IMG/VR virus record: IMGVR_UViG_3300012001_000271
Span: 1-23,255 of that record
Length of the DNA: 23,255 bases
From: a virus
Direction: 5' to 3' (one strand)
The notes beneath the pieces were generated by a model that saw only the letters and a program-made list of their open reading frames with translations, did no database searches and had not been told where the DNA came from. The translations under genes were made by a program, and so were the position numbers. Positions 1-7,015 of this stretch are shown here, piece by piece (within the stretch, counting starts at the first letter, position 1; each line of letters opens with the position of its first letter).

Positions 1-240
1 AAGTGCCCCAAACCCTTTACCCAGTGACACGCCCTTGGTAATGTCTCCCTGCTTCATCAAGAAGAGAATCTCCCGAAGCACCGACCGCGATGTATACCCT
101 AGCTCGGGATCGCTGCGCTTAGCCTGCAGTTCTCGGATCACCACTCGCGGAATGACAACATCATCTTCCCCGAAGTTGGACAGTGCCTTCTTTCCCTCTG
201 CTAGAAGTACGCTGGTATCAAGAACCATGATTGCTGGCAT
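1..240 (-). CDS. PIN-domain N-terminus of a PhoH-like protein (partial, cut by window start)
   Basis: Eighty residues are readable before the window ends, so the C-terminal ATPase part is not visible. The start reads MPAIMVLDTSVLL, with the first PIN-domain aspartate in LDTSVLL, followed by DDVVIPRVVIREL and KRSDPELGYTSR. This order matches the N-terminal PIN domain of PIN-PhoH fusion proteins (YlaK/PhoH2 type), which pair a ribonuclease domain with a P-loop RNA helicase domain. PhoH-like genes are common in large phages, but their role there is not settled. The start at 240 is preferred; an internal ATG at 228 is also in frame. A TTGATG-18-TAAGAT promoter lies just upstream (273-302). Family assignment is strong for the PIN part; that a PhoH domain follows is inference. 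Confidence 0.75.
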   Translation of the reverse strand, partial: MPAIMVLDTSVLLAEGKKALSNFGEDDVVIPRVVIRELQAKRSDPELGYTSRSVLREILFLMKQGDITKGVSLGKGFGAL

Positions 241-272
241 ATTGTTCACTCACATCGGTAGGAACAGGAACG

Positions 273-302
273 ATCTTACAATATCCCATTCTACACCATC
301 AA
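273..302 (-). promoter_or_regulatory. Possible sigma70-type promoter of the PIN/PhoH gene
   Basis: Minus strand -35 TTGATG (297-302), 18-bp spacer, -10 TAAGAT (273-278). It would give a leader of about 26 nt, similar to other leaders in this window. Confidence 0.35.
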
Positions 303-319
303 GACAGGCTCTGTATACC

Positions 320-592
320 CTAGTTCTCGGAGCCCTGTGTGCGGTTCTCGATCAGGCGGTCAGCTTCGGTGTACCAGCTGAGCAGGATACCCTTGGCCTG
401 CATCTGCGGGCGGACGACATTGCCGTCGTGGTGGCAGAAGAGAAGCGATCCCGTGGAGATCACGGCCTCCACATAGGCCTGTGCCCCACACTTGTCACAG
501 CGGTGGGTAGTGTCGAAGCGGGGCTTATCCCCATCCTTCCAAGCAGGGATCACGGCTGTAAGAAACGGAGCTTCGGGGGTCAGGGTGGTCAT
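320..592 (-). CDS. DUF7455-type small zinc-binding phage protein
   Basis: A 90-residue protein with the signature RCDKCGAQAYV near residue 32 and LLFCHHDG near residue 51. These Cys and His residues could bind one zinc ion. The pattern is typical of DUF7455 proteins, which are widespread in actinobacteria and their phages and have no established function. The start is supported by the upstream AAGAGGAG ribosome binding site. The gene is its own transcription unit: a strong promoter lies at 656-684, and the terminator of the SPFH gene lies just before that promoter. No clear terminator follows the gene before the PIN/PhoH gene. Confidence 0.85.
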   Translation of the reverse strand: MTTLTPEAPFLTAVIPAWKDGDKPRFDTTHRCDKCGAQAYVEAVISTGSLLFCHHDGNVVRPQMQAKGILLSWYTEADRLIENRTQGSEN

Positions 593-631
593 GATGTCTC
601 CTCTTGTAGTTAGTCAATTATATCTCTACGA

Positions 632-670
632 GATACTGTGTTGGTTTGTACTACTAGAATACACAGTATC
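632..670. promoter_or_regulatory. Inverted repeat over the DUF7455 promoter (operator candidate)
   Basis: Perfect 10-bp arms GATACTGTGT (632-641) and ACACAGTATC (661-670), 19 bp apart. They span the -10 box and the expected transcription start of the 656-684 promoter. Confidence 0.45.
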
Positions 671-684
671 AAAGTGCTTGTCAA
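656..684 (-). promoter_or_regulatory. Strong sigma70-type promoter for the DUF7455 gene
   Basis: Minus strand -35 TTGACA (679-684), 17-bp spacer, -10 TATTCT (656-661) preceded by CTGTG. The expected start near 649 gives a leader of about 57 nt. Confidence 0.7.
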
Positions 685-704
685 CTAAAAAATATCAATA
701 CCGC

Positions 705-741
705 AGACAAAAACGGCCCAGCACTGGTGTGTGCTGGGCCG
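705..741 (-). terminator. Rho-independent terminator after the SPFH gene
   Basis: Perfect 11-bp stem (714-724 with 731-741, GGCCCAGCAC core) and a 6-nt loop. On the minus strand it is followed by TTTTTGTC. It lies 15 nt past the SPFH stop codon. Confidence 0.85.
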
Positions 742-756
742 CTCTGCTAGCTGCTA

Positions 757-1749
757 CTACTTCTTGGCGGGCACCGGGAGCTGGAGCATTGTGCTTCCGT
801 CGCTGACCACCATGTTGCCGTGGCTTGCTGCGTCCTTGAATGCGTCCTGTGCACGGATCTGCAGGATGTTCGGGGTCAGAGACGCGTCGAGAATTCGGTT
901 GGCGTCAGCGTCAGCCTGTGCCTGAACAACCTTCTGCTGTGCGGAGATCTTGGTGGACTCCAGCTCAGCCGTTGCGACCGTCTTCTGCGTGTTGGCGTTC
1001 TGGGCATCCGTGTACTTCTGCTTGATGCTGTCCGGCGGGCGGACGTCCTGAAGCTGTATCGACTCTACCTGTACGCCCTGCGACTCCCAACGAGTCTTGA
1101 GTCCATTGAGGATCTGGGCCTCAAGATCGGATCGCTTGGTCAGCATATCCAATGTGTTCATCCCGTTTGGGGCTGTCCGGACTACGTCGCGGATGTCCTG
1201 TGTGACCAGCTTGGCTTCGAAGGCCTTCTGATCTCCGAAGTGGGTGTAGATCGGAACAACTTGATCTGCGCGGATCGAGTACTGGACGTTGACATCCACG
1301 TTGGAGCTGACGCCGTCCTTGTCGATGACGGTGATTTCCCCGCCCTTGACGAAGTCCTTCTGGTCATCGTGGACGTTGGCCGGGTTGGAGAAGATGGCCT
1401 GCTGGTTCAGGATATCGTAGGTGATCCTGTCATCCCACGGTGCCTTGACGCCCATACCCGCCTTGTCATTGAACCCGACGATCTCTCCGGTGAAGGACTT
1501 GATGACGCTGGCCTCGCCGACACCCTGCGCGTAGAGCGTGGTGATGGCCAAGAATAGGAGGGTCAGGACTCCGAAGAGTCCGGCAGCCCCATAGCCGATG
1601 CGGTTGGGCAGCTTGTTCCGGGTCTTCTCCCCATCGGACTGCATGTTGCCGTAACGGTCTCGGGTCTTGTTGTCATTCTCCAGTACGAAGAATTTGGCGA
1701 ACCCCAGCGCGATCAGCGCGAGGATGAGGAAAATGATAATACCGGGCAT
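757..1749 (-). CDS. SPFH/band-7 (prohibitin/stomatin-like) membrane protein
   Basis: A 330-residue protein with two hydrophobic segments at about residues 4-22 and 52-74, then a band-7/SPFH domain (about 76-245) that includes GEIVGFNDKAGMGVKAPWD and SSNVDVNVQYSIRADQV. An Ala/Gln/Lys-rich coiled-coil stretch follows (about 245-290), as in prohibitins and stomatins. SPFH proteins oligomerise on membranes and organise protease or channel assemblies. Phage copies are known, but their role is unclear; protecting the infected cell membrane is a guess. It has its own promoter (1789-1817), a CCAACGAC leader box, and its own terminator (705-741). Confidence 0.9.
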   Translation of the reverse strand: MPGIIIFLILALIALGFAKFFVLENDNKTRDRYGNMQSDGEKTRNKLPNRIGYGAAGLFGVLTLLFLAITTLYAQGVGEASVIKSFTGEIVGFNDKAGMGVKAPWDDRITYDILNQQAIFSNPANVHDDQKDFVKGGEITVIDKDGVSSNVDVNVQYSIRADQVVPIYTHFGDQKAFEAKLVTQDIRDVVRTAPNGMNTLDMLTKRSDLEAQILNGLKTRWESQGVQVESIQLQDVRPPDSIKQKYTDAQNANTQKTVATAELESTKISAQQKVVQAQADADANRILDASLTPNILQIRAQDAFKDAASHGNMVVSDGSTMLQLPVPAKK

Positions 1750-1762
1750 CTTTTATCTTTCT

Positions 1763-1770
1763 GTCGTTGG
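1763..1770 (-). promoter_or_regulatory. CCAACGAC leader box of the SPFH gene
   Basis: Exact CCAACGAC on the minus strand, 13 nt before the ATG, followed by a weak AGAAAG ribosome binding site. Other exact copies are at 12905, 15080 and 15999. Confidence 0.55.
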
Positions 1771-1788
1771 TGTCTTGCTTATGTATTA

Positions 1789-1817
1789 ACTCTAACATAC
1801 ATGGCCGTACAGTGCAA
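1789..1817 (-). promoter_or_regulatory. Promoter of the SPFH gene
   Basis: Minus strand -35 TTGCAC (1812-1817), 17-bp spacer, -10 TAGAGT (1789-1794). The expected leader is about 33 nt. Confidence 0.55.
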
Positions 1818-1839
1818 ACTAGGCGCATACGAGTAGTAC

Positions 1840-1874
1840 ATAATGGTAGGGCATCATAGACACCCTACCACTAT
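1840..1874. other. Hairpin related to the DUF932 terminator, in a gene-free stretch
   Basis: The arms 1840-1851 and 1863-1874 share a GGTAGGG/CCCTACC core and form 12 bp with one G-U on the minus strand. There is no T run on either side. The stretch 1818-2010 contains no convincing gene. The outer stem matches that of the terminator at 2014-2048, so two related hairpins bracket about 145 nt. Confidence 0.4.
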
Positions 1875-2013
1875 AGATCAATCAAAGTCCATCGAGTCGG
1901 TACAAAGATCGGTATTAGGCAGGATCGCCACAGTCAAAATTGCTCTAGAAGAAGGCGTAAGTGTATCCTTTATTCTATCATGGACAAGCGCACACATATC
2001 ATACGGCACAAAG

Positions 2014-2048
2014 AAAAACGGTAGGACACCTTTAGTGGTGCCCTACCG
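2014..2048 (-). terminator. Rho-independent terminator after the DUF932 gene
   Basis: 12-bp stem (2019-2030 with 2037-2048, one G-U on the minus strand), 6-nt loop, then TTTTTCTTT on the minus strand. Confidence 0.8.
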
Positions 2049-2071
2049 CTCTTCAGCTATACTGCCCGATC

Positions 2072-3028
2072 CTAGCCGAGGGCGAGGATCTTGCTGTGTG
2101 CCTTGTCGCGCAGCTTCTCCGCGAATCCGGCGTAGACGAGGGACTTGAAGCGGGAGTCCGCCGTCTGGTAGTTGCGTACCCAGTCGGTCCAGTAGGTGAC
2201 GGCGTTGTATGCGCCCCAGCCGGTACCGTTGGCGGCGGTCTCGGTGACGGTTCGCTCGTTCTCGAACACATCCATGAGGCCGGAAACTGCCTTGTCGTGC
2301 TGGAACTTCGCAGCGGGGACAATGCCTTCGATGATCTTCTTGAACTGGTCCTTGTCGACCTGAACCTGCATCATCTTCTCCACCTCTGCTTCGAAGGCGT
2401 CCTTGTAGGTGTAGGACATCTTCAGGGACTCGCGGGCCTCGGTGACCTTGCCTTCGAGCGAAGACTTGTGGCGGATGGACCACTTGGTCTTCGCCGAGTT
2501 CAGACCGAGGGTAACGGTGTTGTTGCAGACGGCGCGGATGGTGGTGATTGCTGCAGTGAATGCCTGCGTACCGTCGTGGGAGTTGGTGATGAGCAGGTAC
2601 ATGTCGTGAGCATCCTGCCCTGCTACCGTGAACGTATCACCGATCTTGGCCGTCAGGAAGACCCGCTGACCGCCGAAGAGGGAGCCAGCTGCCGTGTACT
2701 GTGCTTCTCCGGTACCGTTGTCCGTAACAGCGTCGAAGAAGTCAAAGGCTTCGGTGTTCTGGAAGATGTGGTAGCCGTCGGAGACAATGCCGAGAGGCTT
2801 CTGGTCCGTGGCGCGTACGGTGGCGAATCGACCCGGGAAACCGGCTTTGTCCTCGCCGAAGAAGATCGGCTGCTTTTCGACAGCCCAGTCGAGCCCAGCG
2901 TATTCCAGTGCCTCAGCAGCGGTTGCCAGTCCTGTGATCACTTCGCCAAGTCCGTGCCAAGGGGTCTTTCCTTCGCCGGAGAACATGCTGCCGGTGCCGT
3001 CTGCTTTGATTTCTACCTGAGATGCCAT
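2072..3028 (-). CDS. DUF932 / TIGR03299-type phage-plasmid protein
   Basis: A 318-residue protein with the features of the DUF932 (phage/plasmid-like TIGR03299) family: TPWHGLG near residue 23, KPLGIVSDGYHIFQN near residue 77, LLITNSHDGTQAFTAA near residue 144, IRAVCNNTV near residue 163, and IRHKSS near residue 184. The family is common on phages and plasmids and has no proven function. Its length is typical. The start is supported by AAAAGGA upstream and a TTGACA promoter at 3072-3100. The plus strand opposite has a long open frame (2096-3070), which is a shadow of this gene. Confidence 0.88.
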   Translation of the reverse strand: MASQVEIKADGTGSMFSGEGKTPWHGLGEVITGLATAAEALEYAGLDWAVEKQPIFFGEDKAGFPGRFATVRATDQKPLGIVSDGYHIFQNTEAFDFFDAVTDNGTGEAQYTAAGSLFGGQRVFLTAKIGDTFTVAGQDAHDMYLLITNSHDGTQAFTAAITTIRAVCNNTVTLGLNSAKTKWSIRHKSSLEGKVTEARESLKMSYTYKDAFEAEVEKMMQVQVDKDQFKKIIEGIVPAAKFQHDKAVSGLMDVFENERTVTETAANGTGWGAYNAVTYWTDWVRNYQTADSRFKSLVYAGFAEKLRDKAHSKILALG

Positions 3029-3071
3029 GGTGTTTGTCCTTTTCTTGAGTGTTTGCCTTGCTCTTATTAAT

Positions 3072-3100
3072 AGCTTAGACCCTCAAGAATTTTCTGTCAA
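3072..3100 (-). promoter_or_regulatory. Promoter of the DUF932 gene
   Basis: Minus strand -35 TTGACA (3095-3100), 17-bp spacer, -10 TAAGCT (3072-3077). The leader is about 37 nt. Confidence 0.6.
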
Positions 3101-3106
3101 CACCTA

Positions 3107-3124
3107 TCGAAAAAATCTTTTCGA
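3107..3124 (-). terminator. Weak terminator-like palindrome after the glycosyltransferase operon
   Basis: An 18-nt near-palindrome TCGAAAAAATCTTTTCGA lies 12 nt past the last stop codon of the operon and just before the DUF932 promoter. The stem is AT-rich, so terminator strength is doubtful. Confidence 0.3.
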
Positions 3125-3136
3125 AGGCTATAAACC

Positions 3137-3382
3137 CTAAGCTGGATAGATGACAACCACGGGACGGAAGTGCTCCAGCGTAGCCTCATCTGGGTCCGAA
3201 GGGTCCACAAGGTCTTCCACATCAAACACCTCTTCGGTGCGGCCACCCTCGTAGTCCTTGAGTACATAAGCATGACTAGCCTCATCCAAAGAGGAGAAGC
3301 TGTTGCCCTCTGCGTCGGACGCTAGTAATACTTCGGCATCGGGATTCTTTTGCAGGAAGGCAATCAGATCTTCGGAGTTCAT
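3137..3382 (-). CDS. Small acidic protein of unknown function, last gene of the glycosyltransferase operon
   Basis: The protein has 81 residues, starting MNSEDLIAFLQ and followed by NPDAEVLLASDAEGNSFSSL. Small phage proteins with this pattern (leader helix, AEVLL strand, DxEGN turn) are common and uncharacterised. It is rich in Asp and Glu. The ATG at 3382 is chosen because it forms an ATGA overlap with the stop of the glycosyltransferase, which points to translational coupling; the open frame extends further upstream only inside that gene. No function is proposed. Confidence 0.75.
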   Translation of the reverse strand: MNSEDLIAFLQKNPDAEVLLASDAEGNSFSSLDEASHAYVLKDYEGGRTEEVFDVEDLVDPSDPDEATLEHFRPVVVIYPA

Positions 3383-4434
3383 GGCTGGGACTTTCTGTAG
3401 GCCAGTGCTTCGCACCAAGCAGCTACCCAGCTGGCAGCATTGGCTTCGTACGTCATTGACAATTGTACAGTATCGCGATATTGCTCCGCGTCCCGACGCC
3501 GCTCCTCTGGGCGGTCGATCCAGCGCTGCAGGTGTTTGCGCCACTCTCCCGGGTTTCGTGCTGTCTTACCCACACCATAGGCCTCAAGGCGGGCATACTC
3601 CTGTGTGGGGGTTGCAACAAACGGTATGCCGAGAGCCGCCATCTCCAGACCCTTCAACGCAGATTTTGCATGGTTGAAGGCGGACATCTCCAGCGGGACA
3701 ATACCGACCGTCATACCTGTCAAGTATTTGTGATACTCATCAATATCCACCCACCCAGTGATCTGGACACGACCTGTCCGGATGTCTAGGTTCCGTTCGA
3801 CAGATGCACCATCACCTACAACGTAGAAGTCGAGGCTGTTCTGTTCCAAGATCTGCCCGATCGAACGACCGGTGGCCTGAAGATCGTAGGGATGTGTCCC
3901 AACACTCCCTGTCCACCCGAGTACAGGGTCAATATCTTTGTGGAGGCTGTAGGATGCTGGCATATCAAACAACGATGCAGGCACGCAGTTCCTCAACACA
4001 CTGGCCCGCTTGTGTGGTGCGTACTTCAGCAACGCTGGTGTAGACACCGTGACGTGGTCAGCGGACTCGGCAGCCGCCCGTAACCACTTAGGTCCCATGT
4101 TGAATTTGCCGTTGACCTCAGGGTGGGCGATGTTGGCCGTACTGATGGTCTCATAGTCATCATCCATCTCGACAACGGTGGTGATACCTTGCCGCTTGGC
4201 CTGATGGATCAGCGAGGTAAAGGCATTGTCCAAGGGGCGCTGCATGACAATGACGTCAACGTCTTCAAGGATCTCGTGGACAGTCGTCAGTCCTTCCGAG
4301 TTCTGTGATGCATTGACCTCAATTGACTGCGCTACCCGGATATCCACCCCCAGCTGTGCAGCGACCCGGGCAGGCTCCTTGATACGGTAGAATTCGCAGC
4401 CGCCTGAGTCAGCAGATAATGCTAGTACTTTCAC
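3379..4434 (-). CDS. Glycosyltransferase, GT-B fold (GT4-like)
   Basis: A 351-residue protein beginning MKVLALSADSGGCEFYRI, a Rossmann-type N-terminal strand. It carries VDVIVMQRP near residue 59, VVEMDDDYE near residue 87, a domain switch near GWTGSVGTHPYDL (about 193), and the C-terminal donor-site stretch SALKGLEMAALGIPFVATPT (about 263-282). This order fits GT4-type enzymes that transfer a sugar from a nucleotide donor. Phage copies often glycosylate DNA, virion proteins or host surface sugars; the target here is unknown. The start is GTG, placed directly after the TAA stop of the upstream small gene. It is the third gene of a four-gene operon. Confidence 0.85.
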   Translation of the reverse strand: MKVLALSADSGGCEFYRIKEPARVAAQLGVDIRVAQSIEVNASQNSEGLTTVHEILEDVDVIVMQRPLDNAFTSLIHQAKRQGITTVVEMDDDYETISTANIAHPEVNGKFNMGPKWLRAAAESADHVTVSTPALLKYAPHKRASVLRNCVPASLFDMPASYSLHKDIDPVLGWTGSVGTHPYDLQATGRSIGQILEQNSLDFYVVGDGASVERNLDIRTGRVQITGWVDIDEYHKYLTGMTVGIVPLEMSAFNHAKSALKGLEMAALGIPFVATPTQEYARLEAYGVGKTARNPGEWRKHLQRWIDRPEERRRDAEQYRDTVQLSMTYEANAASWVAAWCEALAYRKSQP

Positions 4435-4653
4435 TTAGGACCCCAGTACCGGCTCGATGGAAATAATATCAAAGGTCGCGTCTTCAGGATTCAGGGCGAC
4501 GGTTGCTGTATCCAATACAGCGGCGAGGAACTTCTCCTCCAGTGCTGCCAGTTCGAAGACATCATCCGGATCCCCCTCGAAGACTTCACTGGACCACGTG
4601 AGCTCTATCGTGGCGCGGTATCGCTGCGGTTCTGTTGTATTCTCGATGGTCAT
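4435..4653 (-). CDS. Small acidic hypothetical protein in the glycosyltransferase operon
   Basis: The protein has 72 residues with YRATIELTWSSEVFEGD near the start and a helical ALEEKFLAAVLDTA centre. The alternating pattern suggests a small alpha/beta fold. I do not recognise the family. Its start overlaps the stop of the DUF3310 gene as ATGA, and its stop abuts the GTG start of the glycosyltransferase, so the genes are very likely translated from one mRNA. Confidence 0.75.
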   Translation of the reverse strand: MTIENTTEPQRYRATIELTWSSEVFEGDPDDVFELAALEEKFLAAVLDTATVALNPEDATFDIISIEPVLGS

Positions 4654-4931
4654 TTCTTTGTAGCCTTACGCTTGCGTTCCGCGATTTCGTCCCGAAGATA
4701 GAATTCAGCCTTCTCCAAGTCCTCGATGGCATCAAACTTGAGGTCTGCTCGCCAGATATACTTGAAAGCGTTTCCCAAGTTGAAGCCCATGTGTCGGGTA
4801 ATTTGGATGCATTCCACTCCAGAAGGGTGGGATTTGTAGTGTGGTGGGTGGTTCACCATATCAACCGTTGCAGGGGTTGATAGTGTTCCAGTAATTTGGG
4901 GGGATGTAGTTGTCAATGTCAAATTCGGCAT
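4650..4931 (-). CDS. DUF3310 phage protein
   Basis: A 93-residue protein with the DUF3310 signature: VNHPPHYKSHPSGVECIQI (about 26-44), GFNLGNAFKYIWRA (about 49-62) and AIEDLEKAEFYL. DUF3310 proteins are small, widespread phage proteins sometimes called nucleotide kinase-like; that function is not proven. The first 24 residues are a Thr/Ser-rich extension. The ribosome binding site is weak (AGGGTAG). It heads the operon and diverges from the plus-strand phosphoesterase gene across a 42-nt gap that holds an inverted repeat. Confidence 0.88.
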   Translation of the reverse strand: MPNLTLTTTSPQITGTLSTPATVDMVNHPPHYKSHPSGVECIQITRHMGFNLGNAFKYIWRADLKFDAIEDLEKAEFYLRDEIAERKRKATKK

Positions 4932-4942
4932 AGAAACTACCC

Positions 4943-4962
4943 TATCACATCAAAATGTGATA
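4943..4962. promoter_or_regulatory. Inverted repeat between divergent genes (operator or leader hairpin)
   Basis: Perfect 8-bp arms TATCACAT and ATGTGATA with a 4-nt loop, in the 42-nt gap between the DUF3310 and phosphoesterase genes. It sits next to the AAGG ribosome binding site of the plus-strand gene. Confidence 0.45.
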
Positions 4963-4973
4963 AGGTACCCAGT

Positions 4974-6338
4974 ATGACGAAAGAAAAATCGACACTGTTT
5001 GATTACCATTCACAGTGCATTACCTGCAATCTTCGAAACAGTATCGCAAATACCATTCACGATTGGTTTGATTCTGGCCTTGGGTATGCCGAGATCTCCC
5101 GGAACATGCGTACTGACTACAATATATCAATATCACCCGATGCTTTGTCAAATCACCTCAAGTTCCACAGCAAGCAGGACAGTGAGGGTCCCATAATCTC
5201 CTCCTACGCCAAGGCCCCCAAGGGCTGGGAAGCCCGCGTAGATCTCGATGGAGACACTGGGGAGGTCACTACAACACCGCAGAAGAGCGATAAGCTCACC
5301 GACTTCTCCCAGATACTCGAAGAATTCAACATCGATTCCGAAGAGTTTGAGATTGAAGGACCGGCCCGCCTATCCAAGTGGCAGACGTTCGACGGTGAGT
5401 ACCTTACAGCGTATAAGTTCCGGATCCGGAAGAAGAGCGAAAACAGCTTTGACCTGCCTACCATGTTGGCCGAAGTTAGGGCAGAAATCAGAATCAAAGC
5501 TGCTGAGCCCAAAATTCTCAGCGCTAAAAGAACGCTGGTTGTGCCGTTTGCTGATTTACAGGCCGGGAAGGTTGGGTCACGTGGTGACTCCAAGGACCTA
5601 GTTGAACGAGTCACCGAGAAGCGTTTCAAACTCGAAGAGTATGTCCAACAACAAGCGTGCTCCTCTGCACTCTTCCTTGACGGTGGGGACGTGGTCGAAA
5701 GCTTTGAAAACACCGCGCAGCAAGGTTTTACAAATGACCTAAGCATCATGCAACAGCTTGATCTTGCCGGTACTCTCGAACAAGAATTTATCTCTATGCT
5801 GTCGAAATACCACGATAGTGTGGAGGTTGCGGGGGTACCCTCCAATCACGGTGCTTGGCGGAAGGGTAAGGACATCCTTGGACGACCTTCGGATGATTGG
5901 GGTTTATTTTTGTTGAAACAGATTGAAAAAGCTTATGCACTCCATCCAGAGGCCTACGGAAACGTAAAGTTCACGTACCCAGATGAGTGGCGTAAGTCTC
6001 TGAACATCGAAGTCCAAGGAGTAGGTGTCGGACTTGTTCACGGAGAAGACTCCACACTAGCCCAGATGGAGAACTGGTGGGCAAAGCAGGTACATGGTGC
6101 GTCTCCTATCGCGGAGTCTGATATTTTGATCACCAACCACTACCACACTTTCGGGATCAAGCCCTCTGGCCGGTCAAGACGTACAGGTAAGCAGAAGTAC
6201 TGGATCGCCACCCCAACACTGGACAACGGTTCTGATTGGTGGGCAAATAAATCTGGGTCGGACTCTGACCCCGGACTAGTAGCGTTCGTAGTCGAAGAAG
6301 GTAAAGGCCTAGATCTGTCCAGCTTCACGGTTCTATGA
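4974..6338 (+). CDS. Calcineurin-like metallophosphoesterase with N-terminal Cys/HTH-like region
   Basis: A 455-residue protein. The C-terminal half carries a diverged metallophosphoesterase motif set: FADLQAGK (D194, with Gln where the usual His stands), LDGGDVVES (D239), GVPSNHG (N291, H292), LVHGE (H356) and ITNHYHTFG (H389, H391). These residues bind the two metals in enzymes such as Mre11/SbcD. The N-terminal region has CITC (C15, C18) and a helix-turn-helix-like stretch near 35-65 (YAEISRNMR, SPDALSNHLKFH), which suggests DNA binding. A DNA exonuclease or endonuclease role is likely but unproven. The start at 4974 has AAGG 8 nt upstream; an earlier ATG at 4896 would overlap the divergent gene. 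Confidence 0.75.
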   Translation: MTKEKSTLFDYHSQCITCNLRNSIANTIHDWFDSGLGYAEISRNMRTDYNISISPDALSNHLKFHSKQDSEGPIISSYAKAPKGWEARVDLDGDTGEVTTTPQKSDKLTDFSQILEEFNIDSEEFEIEGPARLSKWQTFDGEYLTAYKFRIRKKSENSFDLPTMLAEVRAEIRIKAAEPKILSAKRTLVVPFADLQAGKVGSRGDSKDLVERVTEKRFKLEEYVQQQACSSALFLDGGDVVESFENTAQQGFTNDLSIMQQLDLAGTLEQEFISMLSKYHDSVEVAGVPSNHGAWRKGKDILGRPSDDWGLFLLKQIEKAYALHPEAYGNVKFTYPDEWRKSLNIEVQGVGVGLVHGEDSTLAQMENWWAKQVHGASPIAESDILITNHYHTFGIKPSGRSRRTGKQKYWIATPTLDNGSDWWANKSGSDSDPGLVAFVVEEGKGLDLSSFTVL

Positions 6339-6976
6339 CCGGTCATCATCGCTATTTGATTTACGGACTACAGCTACGAAACACTACCAATATAAGATAC
6401 GTCGGGCTCACTACTGTCGGGGTGGTAAAGCGTCTCAAGCTACACAAAGGTAAAGTGTATACGGAGAAGTCCACATATCCTGTCCATAACTGGATACGAA
6501 AATACGGCTTCGAGAATATTGAGATGGTCGTTCTGGAACTGTGCCCGGAGGGGGACCTAGAGTATCTGTACGCTGCTGAAGCGCGGTGGGAAGGTATTCT
6601 CCGGGCACAGGGTGCTGACCTAAAGAACGCTGTCCCGTGTGGGCACCCAAACCCTAGGCTGTCCGGGCAGGACCACCCACTTTTCGGTGTGGGACATAGT
6701 CCCGAATCCAGATATAAAATATCCAAGAACCACGCGGATGTGTCCGGCACCAATAACCCCAATTTCGGTAGAGGCCTCAAAGGCTCCGCCAACCCGAATT
6801 TCGGTACTGTCACTTCAGAACAGAAGAAAATAAATATCCGTAACGGTCAGAGGGAGAGCGTTAAAGTCCATAAGAGACTGCATGAAGACCTATCTAGGTC
6901 GAGTCTCGACTGTGTTTGGTGTTGCTATTCGCTTCTATATGGCATAGACAGTATGTCCTCCTTTGCCACAAAATAG
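6335..6976 (+). CDS. GIY-YIG homing endonuclease with NUMOD3 repeats
   Basis: A 213-residue protein with the GIY-YIG core at the N-terminus (LIYGLQLRN, then RYVGLTTVGVVKRL) and the catalytic-type glutamate in EARWEGILRAQG. NUMOD3 DNA-binding motifs follow: DHPLFGVGHSPESRYKIS and NNPNFGRGLKGSANPNFG. It is free-standing, and its ATG overlaps the phosphoesterase stop as ATGA, so it is translationally coupled to that gene. A second GIY-YIG gene (9166-9819) is related: both have RYVGLTTVG, and the second also has CPEGD. The C-terminus ends with CVWCCY instead of the zinc ribbon seen in the paralogue, which may mean degeneration. Confidence 0.88.
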   Translation: MTGHHRYLIYGLQLRNTTNIRYVGLTTVGVVKRLKLHKGKVYTEKSTYPVHNWIRKYGFENIEMVVLELCPEGDLEYLYAAEARWEGILRAQGADLKNAVPCGHPNPRLSGQDHPLFGVGHSPESRYKISKNHADVSGTNNPNFGRGLKGSANPNFGTVTSEQKKINIRNGQRESVKVHKRLHEDLSRSSLDCVWCCYSLLYGIDSMSSFATK

Positions 6977-6991
6977 CCTATACTGTATTAG
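6963..6991 (+). promoter_or_regulatory. Possible promoter of the C39-like gene
   Basis: Plus strand -35 TTGCCA (6963-6968), 17-bp spacer, weak -10 TATTAG (6986-6991). It overlaps the end of the GIY-YIG gene. Confidence 0.3.
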
Positions 6992-6997
6992 TAATAC
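6985..6997. promoter_or_regulatory. Perfect 13-bp palindrome before the C39-like gene
   Basis: GTATTAGTAATAC is fully symmetric around its central G. It covers the possible -10 and start site, which suits an operator. Confidence 0.35.
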
Positions 6998-7015
6998 TCT
7001 AAAAGAAAGATACCC

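Noticed and set aside
35-613. 192-residue plus-strand open frame
   Set aside because: It lies opposite the PIN/PhoH and DUF7455 genes, has no recognisable family and no good ribosome binding site; both minus-strand genes have clear motifs.
820-1557. 245-residue plus-strand open frame
   Set aside because: Antisense shadow of the SPFH gene with no motif.
2096-3070. 324-residue plus-strand open frame
   Set aside because: Antisense shadow of the DUF932 gene; its composition (very rich in Val, Gly, Leu) is typical of a reverse reading of GC-rich coding DNA.
5204-5845. 213-residue minus-strand open frame
   Set aside because: Antisense shadow of the phosphoesterase gene; Ser-rich with no motif.
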